Below are positions 10,490-20,700 of a stretch of DNA of 64,000 nt, in pieces. The notes beneath the pieces are model-generated. The model was not told the DNA's origin, searched no databases, and saw only the letters and a program-made list of their open reading frames with translations. The stretch lies in NCBI RefSeq assembly GCF_003337425.1, contig NZ_QPJU01000001.1:1-64000 (forward strand), given 5' to 3'. A program made the position numbers and the translations under genes. The stretch is from Extensimonas vulgaris (GTDB lineage: Bacteria; Pseudomonadota; Gammaproteobacteria; Burkholderiales; Burkholderiaceae_C). Numbering within the stretch: position 1 is the first letter of the stretch; the number at the start of each line of letters is the position of its first letter.

Positions 10490-12801
10490 GAGTTTTTCTT
10501 GCCGCTCTTGCCACGCGCTTGCGCCAGGGTTTGTTTGACCAGCGCATAGCCTTCCTCCTGGTTGCGGCGGATCGCCTCGGCGGAGAAGTCGTAGTCGCGC
10601 GAGGCCGGCTCGCCCGGCTGGCCGACGCGCACGAAGCGCGTGACCTGCAGCGGCGCGCCCACGCCCATGAGTTCGATGAACAGCGGGCGCTGCTTGATCT
10701 TGGCCTGCACTGCAGGATCGACCTGCTCCAGAATGCCCTCGACCAGGCGCCGGTATGCGCCCGCGGTTTCGCGCCAGCGTAGGTCATTGCGCACGCGCTC
10801 CGAATAGGCGATCTCGTCGCGTCGCGCCATCACTTCGACCATGTTCTGCGGCAAGGGACGCTCGCCCGCGAACAAGTCGACGACGAAGGCGCGCTTGCCT
10901 TCGGCGCCGCAGCGCTCGACCACGAGTTCGAGCGGCGAATTGCTCAGCAAGCCGCCGTCCCAGTACGCCTGGCCGTCGATCTCGGTCCAGGGAAAGCCCG
11001 GCGGCAGGCTGCCGCTGGCCAGGATGTGCTCGGGCGTCATGTCATCGACGTAGCTGTCGAACACTTCGAGCTTGCCGTTGGCCACGTTCACGGCGCCGAC
11101 CAGCAGGCGCACGGGGCTGGACTTGAGCGCCTTGAAATCCACGTAGCGCGCCAGCAGCTCCTTCATCGGCGTGGTGTCGTAGTAGCTGGTCCAGTGCAGC
11201 GGCAGCGCTGCCGGGCCGGCCAGCAGGTCCGCCCAGGTCGGCAGCCAGCGTGGGCGGAAGAACTTGGGCACGCCCCAGGTCAATACCTGCAGGCTGGTGG
11301 CCACATTGTCGGCCGCGCTGCCCGGCGGAAATGGCGTATGCACCGCAAGCTCGGCCCAGAAGGCCTCGAGCGCCTGGGCCGCATGGCGCGGGTGCGCGGC
11401 GACGATGGCGCCATTGAGCGCGCCGATCGAAATGCCCGCGACGATGTCGGGATAAATGCGCTCTTCTTCCAGCGCCTTGACCACGCCGCATTCGAACGCC
11501 CCCATCGCGCCGCCGCCTTGCAGCGCGAGCACGGTCTGCGCGGGGATCTGGTCGAGCGCAAAGCCGGGGTCGGCCAGGCGCTCCTTCACGGCGCGCAGCT
11601 GCACGCGGTAGCGGATCAGGTTTTCGGCGTGGCGCGTTTCGTCGGCGGGCCGGCCCATGGAAAACAGGGCGCGCAGCACATTGCGTTGCAGGTAAAACAC
11701 CGCGCACGAGCCGCTTTCGAGCGAGCCGCGCACGATGCGCTCGTCGGCGCCCTCGGGCATCCCCATGAGGCTGAAGCTCAGGTCGCCGATGTCGCAAAAA
11801 AAGCACGACACCACGTCGTGGCGCACGCGCCGCCCCAGCATGTTGCGCGCTGCAAGACGGCCTTGCTCGATGGCGTTGTCCCAGTGCTCGATGTGGCGCC
11901 GCTGCGCGAACACCGGGTCTTGAAAGCAAGTCACGTCACCCGCAGCATAGACCTGCGCCACGTTGCTGCGCAGCAGCTCATCCACGAGCACGAGCCCGCC
12001 TTCGAGCGCGATGCCGCTGCCCGCAAGATATTCGGTCGCAGGCATCACGCCCATGCAGACCACGAGCAAATCGCACGGCAGGCGCCGGCCCGAGGCCGTT
12101 TCGACCTCCTGCACGCGCTCTTGGCCATGCACGGCGACGAGCGTATCGGAGAGGAAAAACTCCGCGCCGCGGCTTTGCGCATGGCGCCGGAAAAAGTCCG
12201 AAGTCAAAGGCGCCTCGAGGTGCGGCAGGATCACGGCCTCCTGCTCGACCACGGTCACCTGCAGGCCCAGCGCCAACAAGGACATGGCGATTTCCATGCC
12301 CATGAAGCTGCCGCCCAGCACCACGGCACGGCGCGGCGCCGACACGCGGCTTTGCCCCTCTTGCAGGCCCGCGCTCTGGCGCAGCGCCTGCACGTCGGCC
12401 ACGGTGCGCACCGTGTGCACGCCGGCCAGGTGCGCGCCCGGTACCTGCAGGGGCACGGGGCGCGAGCCGGTGGCGATCAACAACTGCCCCCAGCGCACGG
12501 TTTCGCCCGTATCGAGCCGCACCGTTTGCTGCACCGTATCGACGGCGAGCGCGCGCGTGCCCAATTGCAGCTCCACCGCCTGCTCGGCATAAAACGAAGG
12601 CGGATGCAGCAGGCGCTGCTGCACCTCGCTCGTGCCCAGCAGCATTTCCTTGGACAAGGCGGGGCGGTAAAACGGCGCCACCGGCTCGGCCGAGACGATC
12701 AGGATGGAGCCGCTCGCGCCCTCCAGGCGCAATGTTTCCGCCGCGGCCGCGCTCGCTGCGCCGCCGCCCAGCAGCAAATGGTCGATTGCACGCAAAGCCA
12801 C
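10486..12801 (-). CDS. Fusion of FAD/NAD(P)-dependent reductase and patatin-like phospholipase
   Basis: A 771-residue two-part protein. Residues 1 to about 395 form a pyridine-nucleotide disulfide reductase-type flavoprotein with LLLGGGAASAAAAETLR (FAD), YRPALSKEMLLG, AVVLGGSFMGMEIA (NAD(P)) and VYAAGDVTCF; it resembles reductases that feed electrons to ferredoxins or rubredoxins. About 425-771 is a patatin domain with LQGGGAMGAFECGV (oxyanion), GISIG with Ser458, and DGG with Asp615, the catalytic dyad of lipid acyl hydrolases. The frame is continuous, so the fusion is real in this assembly. GTG 12801 and TTG 12795 are both possible starts; AAGGAG is better spaced for the TTG. Upstream in-frame codons lie in a miniature element and are excluded. 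The physiological role is unknown. Confidence 0.82.
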   Translation of the reverse strand: MALRAIDHLLLGGGAASAAAAETLRLEGASGSILIVSAEPVAPFYRPALSKEMLLGTSEVQQRLLHPPSFYAEQAVELQLGTRALAVDTVQQTVRLDTGETVRWGQLLIATGSRPVPLQVPGAHLAGVHTVRTVADVQALRQSAGLQEGQSRVSAPRRAVVLGGSFMGMEIAMSLLALGLQVTVVEQEAVILPHLEAPLTSDFFRRHAQSRGAEFFLSDTLVAVHGQERVQEVETASGRRLPCDLLVVCMGVMPATEYLAGSGIALEGGLVLVDELLRSNVAQVYAAGDVTCFQDPVFAQRRHIEHWDNAIEQGRLAARNMLGRRVRHDVVSCFFCDIGDLSFSLMGMPEGADERIVRGSLESGSCAVFYLQRNVLRALFSMGRPADETRHAENLIRYRVQLRAVKERLADPGFALDQIPAQTVLALQGGGAMGAFECGVVKALEEERIYPDIVAGISIGALNGAIVAAHPRHAAQALEAFWAELAVHTPFPPGSAADNVATSLQVLTWGVPKFFRPRWLPTWADLLAGPAALPLHWTSYYDTTPMKELLARYVDFKALKSSPVRLLVGAVNVANGKLEVFDSYVDDMTPEHILASGSLPPGFPWTEIDGQAYWDGGLLSNSPLELVVERCGAEGKRAFVVDLFAGERPLPQNMVEVMARRDEIAYSERVRNDLRWRETAGAYRRLVEGILEQVDPAVQAKIKQRPLFIELMGVGAPLQVTRFVRVGQPGEPASRDYDFSAEAIRRNQEEGYALVKQTLAQARGKSGKKNS

Positions 12802-12830
12802 ACTCCTTGGTTCTGCACAAAAGCACCCTG

Positions 12831-12907
12831 GACTTACGCAAACAAGGATGCTGCAGAGTGTTTTGCCATGGGGCGAGCGCCTTGCCTCACCCCGATTTGC
12901 GTAAGTC
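12831..12907 (+). repeat. 77-bp miniature inverted-repeat element, copy 2
   Basis: Perfect terminal repeats GACTTACGCAAA and TTTGCGTAAGTC. It is nearly identical to the copy at 32283-32359. It lies in the upstream region of the reductase-patatin gene, about 30 bases before its start, where the promoter would be expected. Confidence 0.9.
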
Positions 12908-12962
12908 GTAGCACCTTCACCTGCGCCGCAAAGGCGGGTGTCAGGGCGACTCACTACGCGGC

Positions 12963-12987
12963 GATTGCCGCAGCTGCGGCGGCAATC
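12963..12987 (-). terminator. Hairpin downstream of bdhA, weak terminator candidate
   Basis: GATTGCCGC at 12963-12971 pairs perfectly with GCGGCAATC at 12979-12987 around a 7-base loop, just beyond the bdhA stop on the minus strand. There is no T-run, so factor-independent termination is doubtful. Confidence 0.3.
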
Positions 12988-13000
12988 GGAAGGTCTGGCT

Positions 13001-13780
13001 TTACTGCATGAACCAGCCGTGGCTCACCACCAGCGACTGCCCGGTGAGCGCGTTCGTCTCGAACGCAGCAAAGAACAGCGCCGCCTGGGCCACGTCCTGC
13101 GTGGTGGTGAACTCGCCATCGACCGTGTCCTTGAGCATGATCTTCTTGATCACGTCTTCTTCGGAAATGCCGAATTCCTTGGCCTGCTCGGGGATTTGCT
13201 TGTCCACGAGCGGCGTGCGCACGAAGCCGGGGCAGATCACGTTGGCGCGCACGCCGTGCTTGGCGCCTTCCTTGGCCACCACTTTGGCGAGGCCGATCAG
13301 GCCGTGCTTGGCCGTGACGTAAGGCGCCTTGAGCATGGACGCCTCTTTGGAATGCACCGAACCCATGTAGATGATGCTGCCGCCCGTGCCCTGGCGGTAC
13401 ATGTGGCGCAGCGCGGCGCGCGTGGTGAGAAAGGCGCCGTCTAGGTGGATTGCGAGCATCTGCTTCCACTTGGCGAGTTCGAGTTCATCGACCGCGGCGA
13501 TGGTCTGGATGCCCGCGTTGCTCACCAGAATGTCGATCTTGCCGAAGGTTTGCACGGTTTGCTCCATGCCCGCATCGACGGCGGCCTCGTCGGTCACGTC
13601 CATGGCCACACCCAGTGCCTTGGCCGGGCCGCCGAGTTCGGCGGCCGTGGCCTGCGCGCCCTGCGCGTTCAGATCGGCGATCACGACCTTGGCACCCTCG
13701 GCGACGAAGGTGCGTGCGATTTCCTTGCCGATGCCGCTCGCGGCACCCGTGACGAGGGCGACTTTATCCTTGAGACGCAT
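13001..13780 (-). CDS. bdhA: 3-hydroxybutyrate dehydrogenase (SDR family)
   Basis: The enzyme interconverts (R)-3-hydroxybutyrate and acetoacetate with NAD+, a step in polyhydroxybutyrate turnover. The 259-residue product has the classical SDR layout: [13 protein letters not shown] for the cofactor, LVSNAGIQ, the catalytic Ser in YMGSVHS, and Tyr-x3-Lys in YVTAKHGL. The segment [20 protein letters not shown] is characteristic of bacterial 3-hydroxybutyrate dehydrogenases. ATG 13780 has AAGGAG at good distance; 21 extra codons upstream lack homology. It appears to be transcribed alone. Confidence 0.9.
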   Translation of the reverse strand: MRLKDKVALVTGAASGIGKEIARTFVAEGAKVVIADLNAQGAQATAAELGGPAKALGVAMDVTDEAAVDAGMEQTVQTFGKIDILVSNAGIQTIAAVDELELAKWKQMLAIHLDGAFLTTRAALRHMYRQGTGGSIIYMGSVHSKEASMLKAPYVTAKHGLIGLAKVVAKEGAKHGVRANVICPGFVRTPLVDKQIPEQAKEFGISEEDVIKKIMLKDTVDGEFTTTQDVAQAALFFAAFETNALTGQSLVVSHGWFMQ

Positions 13781-13912
13781 GCTGACACTCCTTGCGATTG
13801 GTGGTTGGAATGCCACCATCTTATGCTGCTTGCTGCACTGCAATATGCGCCCGCCTGAAAACCAGGCCGGGCACTTCGGTTTTTGCTCTGCGCTCAGCCG
13901 AATATCAGCGCC

Positions 13913-14935
13913 TCAACGCCGCACGTAAATCTGGTCGAAGCTCGCGCCGTCGGCAAAATGCGCCCGGCTCGCCTGCGCCCAGCCGCCAAAGGCCTCGTCG
14001 ATGGTAAACAGCTTCAGCTGCGGGAACTGCTTTGCATACTTGGCCTGGGCCTTGGCCGAGACGGCGGGGCGGTAGAAGTGCTTGCCCGCGATGTCCTGCC
14101 CCTCCTCGCTGTAAAGGTATTGGAGGTATGCCTCGGCCACCTTGCGCGTGCCTTTCTTGTCCACGTTCTTGTCCACCACGCTCACCGCGGGCTCGGCCAG
14201 GATGCTGATGGACGGCACCACCACGTCGAATTTGCTGCCAAATTCTTTTTCGAGCAGATAGGCCTCGTTCTCCCAGGCGATCAACACGTCGCCCTGCCCG
14301 CGCTGCGCGAAGGTGATGGACGAGCCGCGTGCGCCCGTGTCGAGCACCGGCACCTGCGCGTAGAGCTTGCCGACGAACTCCCTGGCCTTGGCTTCGCTGC
14401 CCGTTTTGCGCCGCGCAAATTCCCAGGCCGCCAGATAGTTCCAGCGCGCGCCGCCCGAAGTCTTGGGATTGGGCGTGATCACGCTCACGCCGGGCCGCAC
14501 CAAGTCGTCCCAATCCTTGATGCCCTTGGGATTGCCCGCGCGCACCACGAGCACGATGGTCGAGGTGTAGGGTGAGGCGTTGTGCGGCAGGCGCTTTTGC
14601 CAGTCCTTGGGGATCAGCCCCGCCTGGGTGTGCAGCGCATCGGTGTCGCCCGCGAGCGCGAGCGTCACCACGTCGGCGGGCAAGCCGTCGATCACGGCGC
14701 GCGCCTGCTTGCCCGAGCCACCGTGCGACTGCTGGATCACCACGTCTTGCCCGGTCTGTGCCTTCCAGTGTTGGGCAAAGGCCTGGTTGAATTCGACGTA
14801 AAACTCGCGCGTCGGGTCGTAGGACACGTTGAGCAAGGTGACGGGCTGTGCCCATGCCGGCCAGGCCGTCAGGGACAAGCTGCCCGCCACGGCGGCAGCC
14901 CAGGGAAACTTGATAAAGTCGCGGCGCAGAGTCAT
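13913..14935 (-). CDS. sbp: Sulfate/thiosulfate ABC transporter periplasmic binding protein
   Basis: A 340-residue periplasmic sulfate-binding protein. The N-terminus [10 protein letters not shown] carries a twin-arginine-like motif followed by a hydrophobic stretch and AWA cleavage site, so export by Tat is possible. The mature part starts [17 protein letters not shown], and [17 protein letters not shown] with [14 protein letters not shown] are hallmarks of the Sbp/CysP family; [12 protein letters not shown] follows. No permease or ATPase genes of the transporter are next to it, so it is an orphan binding protein or acts with a distant cysTWA set. Divergent from yggX with 156 bp between. Confidence 0.92.
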   Translation of the reverse strand: MTLRRDFIKFPWAAAVAGSLSLTAWPAWAQPVTLLNVSYDPTREFYVEFNQAFAQHWKAQTGQDVVIQQSHGGSGKQARAVIDGLPADVVTLALAGDTDALHTQAGLIPKDWQKRLPHNASPYTSTIVLVVRAGNPKGIKDWDDLVRPGVSVITPNPKTSGGARWNYLAAWEFARRKTGSEAKAREFVGKLYAQVPVLDTGARGSSITFAQRGQGDVLIAWENEAYLLEKEFGSKFDVVVPSISILAEPAVSVVDKNVDKKGTRKVAEAYLQYLYSEEGQDIAGKHFYRPAVSAKAQAKYAKQFPQLKLFTIDEAFGGWAQASRAHFADGASFDQIYVRR

Positions 14936-15091
14936 ACAAGGCTTTCTACAGAATGGAACATGGAATGAAATACGGCGTGTCGCGTTGTTGCGCATCGCCC
15001 GTTTGAGCGCCATTCTCAAAGTCACTCATCAAAACTGGAACGACTGATTTTTCAGTTTCTTATTCAAAATTCCTCTAAAACTGGAGCCTCC

Positions 15092-15364
15092 ATGGCACGC
15101 ACCGTTCACTGCATCAAGCTCGGCAAAGAAGCCGAGGGCCTCGACTTTCCGCCCTACCCCGGCGAACTCGGCAAGCGCATCTGGGAAAACGTCAGCAAGG
15201 AAGCCTGGGCCGAATGGCTCAAGCAGCAGACCATGCTGGTCAACGAAAACCGCCTGAACCTCGCCGATGCGCGCGCACGCCAGTACCTGGTGCGCCAGAT
15301 GGAAAAGCACTTTTTCGGTGAAGGCGCAGACAAAGCTGCGGGCTACGTGCCGCCCAGCGCCTGA
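15092..15364 (+). CDS. yggX: Probable Fe(2+)-trafficking protein YggX
   Basis: A 90-residue protein of the YggX family, thought to help iron handling and protect iron-sulfur enzymes from oxidation. The start [18 protein letters not shown] with the conserved Cys7, [16 protein letters not shown] and the [15 protein letters not shown] segment are diagnostic, and the length is that of the family. TGGAG lies about 8 bases before ATG 15092. It is followed after 59 bases by mnmC in the same direction. Confidence 0.95.
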   Translation: MARTVHCIKLGKEAEGLDFPPYPGELGKRIWENVSKEAWAEWLKQQTMLVNENRLNLADARARQYLVRQMEKHFFGEGADKAAGYVPPSA

Positions 15365-15423
15365 CGCGGCACGCTGTCTCTGCCGCCCCATCGTCCTCAT
15401 CACCGACCCAGCATCGCGGCGCC

Positions 15424-17391
15424 ATGGCCGAGCCCTTGCAATGGCTGCCCGACGGCACGCCCTATAGCGCGCGCTTTGGCGACCGCTACCACAGCAGCGC
15501 GAACGGTGGAATCGACCAAGCCGAGGGCGTCTTTCTGCGCGGCTGCGGCCTGCCAGAGGCCTGGGCCGGGCAGACGCAGTGGCGCATCCTCGAGACCGGC
15601 TTCGGCCTGGGGCTGAACTTCCTCGTCACCTGGGCCGCGTGGCGCGCCGATGTCCAACGGCCGCGCCTGCTGCACTTCGTCTCGACCGAGGCCTGGCCGG
15701 TCAGTGCGGCAGACTTGCTGCGCGCGCACGCCGCGCACCCGCAGCTCGCACCGCTTGCGCAGCAGTTGCATGACCAATTCTGGGGCTTGCTGCCGGGCGT
15801 GCACCGGCTGAGCTTCGAGGGCGGGCGCGTGTTGCTCACGCTGTGCATAGGCGATGCGCAAACCCTGCTGCGTCAGCAGGATGGCACGGCCGACGCCGTC
15901 TATCTGGACGGCTTCAGCCCCCAGTGCAACCCTGAGATGTGGGGTCTGCACACCCTCAAGGCCGTGGCGCGCTGGTGCCGGCGCGGCACGCGGTTGGCCA
16001 CCTGGAGCATGGCACGCAGCGTGCGCGAGGCGCTCGTGCAGTGCGGCTTTGCCGTGCAGCGCGTGCCTGGCGTGCCGCCCAAACGCGAAAACCTGCACGC
16101 CATCTACGACCCGCACTGGGAGCCGCGCCGCAGCGTGCAGACGGCGCACAGCACCGCATCCACACCCGCGCCCATGCCCGAGTCCGTGCACGCGCCGGGC
16201 CGCTGCATCGTGATCGGCGGCGGGCTCGCTGGCGCTGCCACGGCGGCGAGCCTCGCGCGGCGCGGCTGGCAGGTCGAAGTGCTGGACCAGGCCGAAGCAC
16301 CGGCCGCAGGCGCATCGGCCCTGCCCGCAGGCGTGTTTGCGCCGCATGTCTCGCCCGACGACAGCGTGCTCTCGCGCCTGTCGCGCAGCGGCGTGCGCCT
16401 GGTGCTCGAACATGCGCAGATGCTGCAAGCGCAAGGGCTGCTGCGCGCGGGCGTCGATTGGCAGTGCAGCGGCGTGCTCGAACACCGCGTCGATGGCAGC
16501 CCCGGCCTGCCCCCGGACTGGGAGCGTGGCCCCGGCGCCGACTGGAGCCGCCGCGCCAGCGCCGAAACACTGCAGCAAGCGCAACTACCCCGCGATACCG
16601 CCGCCTGCTGGCACCTGCGCGCCGGCTGGATCAGGCCCGCGCGCTTGGTCGCGGCGCTGCTCGCGCAGCCCGGCATCCAGTGGCATGGCAATGCGCACGT
16701 CGCTCGCCTGCAGCGCAGCAGCGATGGGGCGCACTGGCAGGCCTTGGACGCCCAAGGCCGCGTGCTGGCCGAGGCCGCGCGCGTGGTGATCGCCGCAGGC
16801 GCGGGCAGCCGCGCGCTACTGCCCGCGGGCTGGACGCTGCGCCCGCTGCGTGGCCAGATTTCGTGGGCCCGCTGGCCCGCCGGCGTTGCCCCTGTGCTGC
16901 CCTACCCCGTCAACGGCCATGGCAATTGGGTGCCGTCGTTTCCCCTCGGCGACGAGGCCGAGGGGCCGCGTGCCTGGGTGCTGGGCTCGACCTTCGAGCG
17001 CGGCGTCGATCACCTGCCCCCGACTCCCGACGAACAACGCGCGGCCCACGCCGCCAACTGGCACAAACTGCAAACCCTGCTTCCCGCCGCGGCGCAGCAA
17101 TTGCAAGCGAGCTTTGCGTCCTTCACAGACCCAGCGCACCAACCTTCATCTTCCGCCCCGCCGCTGCAAAGTTGGGCCGCGGTGCGCTGCGTCGCACCCG
17201 ACCGGCTGCCCATCGTCGGCCCCGTGGCTGCGCAACCATTCCCCGGCCTTTGGGTCTGCACCGCCATGGGCGCACGCGGCCTCACGCTCGCCTTGCTGTG
17301 CGCCGAACTGCTCGCCGCGCGCTGGCACGATGAGCCCTTGCCCTTGGATGGCAAGCTCGCGCGCGCGCTGGCGGCGCAAAGGCAGGGGTGA
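15424..17391 (+). CDS. mnmC: Bifunctional tRNA 5-methylaminomethyl-2-thiouridine biosynthesis protein
   Basis: MnmC completes the mnm5s2U modification at the wobble base of tRNAs. The 655-residue protein joins an N-terminal SAM-dependent methyltransferase (ILETGFGLGLNFLVTW for SAM binding; DAVYLDGFSPQCNPEMW active region) and a C-terminal FAD oxidoreductase (CIVIGGGLAGAATAASLARR near residue 260). Order of activities and length match the E. coli enzyme. The linker near residues 235-255 is Ala/Pro/Thr-rich. ATG 15424 gives the normal N-terminus MAEPLQWLPDGTPYSARFGD. Confidence 0.95.
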   Translation: MAEPLQWLPDGTPYSARFGDRYHSSANGGIDQAEGVFLRGCGLPEAWAGQTQWRILETGFGLGLNFLVTWAAWRADVQRPRLLHFVSTEAWPVSAADLLRAHAAHPQLAPLAQQLHDQFWGLLPGVHRLSFEGGRVLLTLCIGDAQTLLRQQDGTADAVYLDGFSPQCNPEMWGLHTLKAVARWCRRGTRLATWSMARSVREALVQCGFAVQRVPGVPPKRENLHAIYDPHWEPRRSVQTAHSTASTPAPMPESVHAPGRCIVIGGGLAGAATAASLARRGWQVEVLDQAEAPAAGASALPAGVFAPHVSPDDSVLSRLSRSGVRLVLEHAQMLQAQGLLRAGVDWQCSGVLEHRVDGSPGLPPDWERGPGADWSRRASAETLQQAQLPRDTAACWHLRAGWIRPARLVAALLAQPGIQWHGNAHVARLQRSSDGAHWQALDAQGRVLAEAARVVIAAGAGSRALLPAGWTLRPLRGQISWARWPAGVAPVLPYPVNGHGNWVPSFPLGDEAEGPRAWVLGSTFERGVDHLPPTPDEQRAAHAANWHKLQTLLPAAAQQLQASFASFTDPAHQPSSSAPPLQSWAAVRCVAPDRLPIVGPVAAQPFPGLWVCTAMGARGLTLALLCAELLAARWHDEPLPLDGKLARALAAQRQG

Positions 17392-17428
17392 TTTCTCCTT
17401 GAATCTGGGCCCAGCGTTTATGCAACCG

Positions 17429-17491
17429 CAAAAAATTTTCAATGAATCGCCCGCTTGCGGACGTCCAGCAAGCGCAACCAGCTATTGATAC
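17429..17491 (-). repeat. AGCTG-GCGC family repeat downstream of mnmC
   Basis: On the minus strand it reads ATCAATAGCTGGTTGCGCTT and later GGGCGATTCATTGAAAATTT, a diverged member of the AGCTGCCAGCGC family. The stretch 17392-17705 has no gene: it holds this repeat, a lone element end at 17540-17557, a possible -10 (TAAAAT, 17613-17618) and a terminator-like hairpin before mfd. Confidence 0.5.
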
Positions 17492-17539
17492 GGTAGCGCA
17501 TAGACACCCTTTGCCCCAGCACCAGACCAGCGCCCTATC

Positions 17540-17557
17540 AGTCCGACAGGCTCCTAG
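17540..17557. repeat. Solo terminus of the 169-bp palindromic element
   Basis: AGTCCGACAGGCTCCTAG is the right terminus of the element at 57755-57923 with no matching body or second end nearby. It looks like a remnant left by deletion. Confidence 0.65.
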
Positions 17558-17639
17558 CGTTCACATCGAGCGCTCACATGACCGTCCGCATGCTCTGCAA
17601 GCGGCCCCGCTCTAAAATCACGCTGTGCGACCCTCCACA

Positions 17640-17666
17640 CCCCCGCCCTGCCAGGCCGGGGGTTTT
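17640..17666 (+). terminator. Terminator-like hairpin in the mfd leader
   Basis: CCCCCG at 17640-17645 pairs with CGGGGG at 17657-17662, extended by CC/GG inside, and is followed by TTTT. It lies between a possible promoter (TAAAAT at 17613) and the mfd start at 17706. It could end the mnmC transcript or act as a leader attenuator. Confidence 0.5.
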
Positions 17667-17705
17667 CGTCGTTTGTGCCCTGTGCTTTTCCCCTCCCGCG
17701 CTCTC

Positions 17706-20700
17706 ATGGACTTGCCCAAACTCTCCCCCGGTAAACGCTTCACCCTACCGCGCCCCGTGGGCAGCGCCGATGCGCTCTTGCTTGCGCAGCTGGCCGCGCG
17801 CGAAAAATCGGGCCGGCGGCTCACGGCCATCGTCACGGCCGACGCGAGCGACGCGCAGCGCCTGATCGACGAGATGGCGTTTTTTGCGCCCGAGCTGCGC
17901 ATTGCGCTGTTTCCCGATTGGGAGACGCTGCCTTACGACAGCTTTTCGCCGCACCAGGACTTGATCAGCGAGCGCCTTGCGACGCTGTGGCGCATCAGCC
18001 AGAGGGACCAGGAAACGGGCGCCGACGTGGTGCTGGTGCCGGCCACGACGGCGCTGTACCGGCTCGCGCCGCCGTCGTTTCTCGCGGCCTACACCTTTCA
18101 CTTCAAGACGGGGCAGAAGCTCGACGAGGCCAGGCTCAAGGCGCAGCTCACGCTGGCCGGCTACAGCCACGTCACGCAGGTGGTGAGCCCGGGCGAATAC
18201 GCGGTGCGCGGCGGCTTGATCGACCTGTTCCCGATGGGCTCGCCCATGCCGTATCGCATCGACTTGTTCGACGACGAGATCGACAGCATCCGCGCCTTCG
18301 ACCCCGACAGCCAGCGCAGCCTCTACCCCGTGCCCGAGGTGCGCCTGCTGCCGGGGCGCGAATTCCCCATGGACGAGGAAGCGCGCACGCGCTTTCGGCG
18401 CCGCTGGCGCGAGCTGATCGAGGGCGACCCGACCAAGAGCCGCATCTACAAGGACATGGGCAACGGCGTGGCCACCGCGGGCATAGAGTATTACCTGCCG
18501 CTGTTTTTCGACGACACGGCCACGGTGTTCGACTACCTGGGCGCGCAGGCCACCGTGGTGCTGCACGGCGACGTGCAGGCCGCGTTCGCGCAGTTTTGGC
18601 AGGACACGCGCGAGCGCTACCGCCTGGTGCAGGGCGACCCCGAGCACCCCGTGCTGCCGCCCGAGGCGCTGTTTTTGAGCGCCGAGCAGTTCTACACCCG
18701 CGCCAACGCCCATGCGCAACTGGCGCTGCGCTCCGCCGCAGGCGCTGGCGCAACGGGCGGCGAGACGCCTGAAGGCATGGTGTCGGCCGAGAGCGCGGCC
18801 TCGGCCTACGCCGAATTCGCCACCCTGCCCGACCTCACCGTGGTGCGCGGCGCCGACGAGCCGCTCACGCGCCTGCAGGCGCACGTGCAGCGCACGCCCC
18901 AGCGCGTGCTGCTGCTGGCCGAAAGCGCAGGGCGGCGCGAGAGCCTGCTGGACTTTCTGCGCGCAAGCGGCCTGCACCCGCCAGCGTTCGAGTCGCTCGC
19001 CGAATTCCAGGCCGCGGACGAAAAGGTCGGCATCGCCACCGCAGCGCTGGGCACGGGCTTTTCGTGGCCCGAAGGCGGCATCGACTTCGTCACCGAAACC
19101 GAGCTCTTTGCCACCGGCGCCGCCACACGCCGGCGCAAACGCCAGGAGCAGACCAGCGACGTCGATGCGCTGATCAAAGACCTCTCCGAGCTCAACGTGG
19201 GTGACCCCGTGGTGCACAGCGCGCACGGCATTGGCCGCTACCGCGGGCTCGTGCACATGGACCTGGGCGAGAAAAACCCCGACGGCAGCCCGGCGACGCA
19301 GGAGTTCTTGCACCTCGAATACGCCGACAAGGCCGCGCTCTACGTGCCTGTAAGCCAGCTGCAGCTCATCAGCCGCTACACCGGTGTGAGTGCCGACGAG
19401 GCCCCGCTGCACAAGCTTGGCAGTGGCCAGTGGGACAAGGCCAAACGCAAGGCCGCCGAACAGGTGCGCGACGCCGCGGCCGAACTGCTCAACATCTATG
19501 CGCGCCGCGCCGCGCGCCAGGGCTACGCCTTTCGCTTCCACGCGCAGGACTACGAGATTTTTGCGAACGACTTCGGCTTCGAGGAAACCGCCGACCAAAA
19601 GGCTGCGATCCATGCCGTGATCCAGGACATGATCAGCCCGCGCCCCATGGATCGGCTGGTGTGCGGCGACGTGGGCTTTGGCAAGACCGAAGTCGCCCTG
19701 CGCGCGGCTTTCGTGGCCGTGACGGGCGGCAAGCAGGTGGCCTTCCTCGCGCCCACCACGCTGTTGGCCGAGCAGCATTACCAGACGCTGATCGACCGCT
19801 TTGCCAAGTGGCCCGTGAAGGTGGCCGAGGTGTCGCGCTTTCGCTCCGCCAAAGAGGTGGCGGCCACGCTCAAAGGGCTGGCCGAGGGCACGGTGGACAT
19901 CGTCGTGGGCACGCACAAGCTGCTCAGCGCGTCGGTGCACTTCAAGGACCTGGGGCTGCTCATCATCGACGAGGAGCACCGCTTTGGCGTGCGCCACAAA
20001 GAGGCCATGAAGCAGCTGCGCGCCGAGGTCGATGTGCTCACGCTCACGGCCACACCCATTCCGCGCACGCTGGGCATGGCGCTCGAGGGCCTGCGCGATC
20101 TCTCGGTGATCGCCACCGCGCCGCAGCGGCGCCTGGCCATCAAGACCTTCGTGCGCAGCGAGAGCACCGGCGTGATCCGCGAGGCCGTGCTGCGCGAATT
20201 GAAGCGCGGCGGGCAGGTGTATTTTTTGCACAACGAGGTCGAGACCATCGAAAACCGGCGCCAAAAGCTGCAGGAGATCTTGCCCGAGGCGCGCATCGCC
20301 GTGGCCCACGGCCAGATGCCCGAGCGCGAGCTCGAGCGCGTGATGCGCGACTTCGTGGCGCAGCGCTACAACCTGCTGCTGTGCTCGACCATCATCGAAA
20401 CCGGCATCGACGTGCCCACGGCCAACACCATTCTCATCAGCCGCGCCGACAAGTTCGGCCTCGCGCAGCTGCACCAGCTGCGCGGGCGCGTGGGCCGCAG
20501 CCACCACCAGGCCTACGCCTACCTCATGGTGCCCGACCTCGAAGGGCTGACCAAACAGGCGCAGCAGCGGCTCGAAGCCATCCAGCAGATGGAGGAACTC
20601 GGCAGCGGCTTTTACCTGGCCATGCACGACCTCGAAATCCGCGGCGCGGGCGAACTGCTGGGCGAGAACCAGAGCGGCAACATGCTCGAAGTGGGCTTTC

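Noticed and set aside
12802..12954. N-terminal extension of the reductase-patatin protein
   Set aside because: The added codons translate the miniature element, and the same peptide-like sequence arises from other copies of it. The ribosome site lies after the element.
11026..13011. Plus-strand frame opposite the reductase-patatin gene
   Set aside because: Low-complexity His/Arg/Ala translation. It even runs through the miniature element at 12831-12907, so it is not a conserved gene.
15043..15056. ACTGATTTTTCAGT inverted repeat before yggX as a terminator
   Set aside because: The stem is only five pairs and A/T-rich, and it lies between divergent genes, where no terminator is needed.
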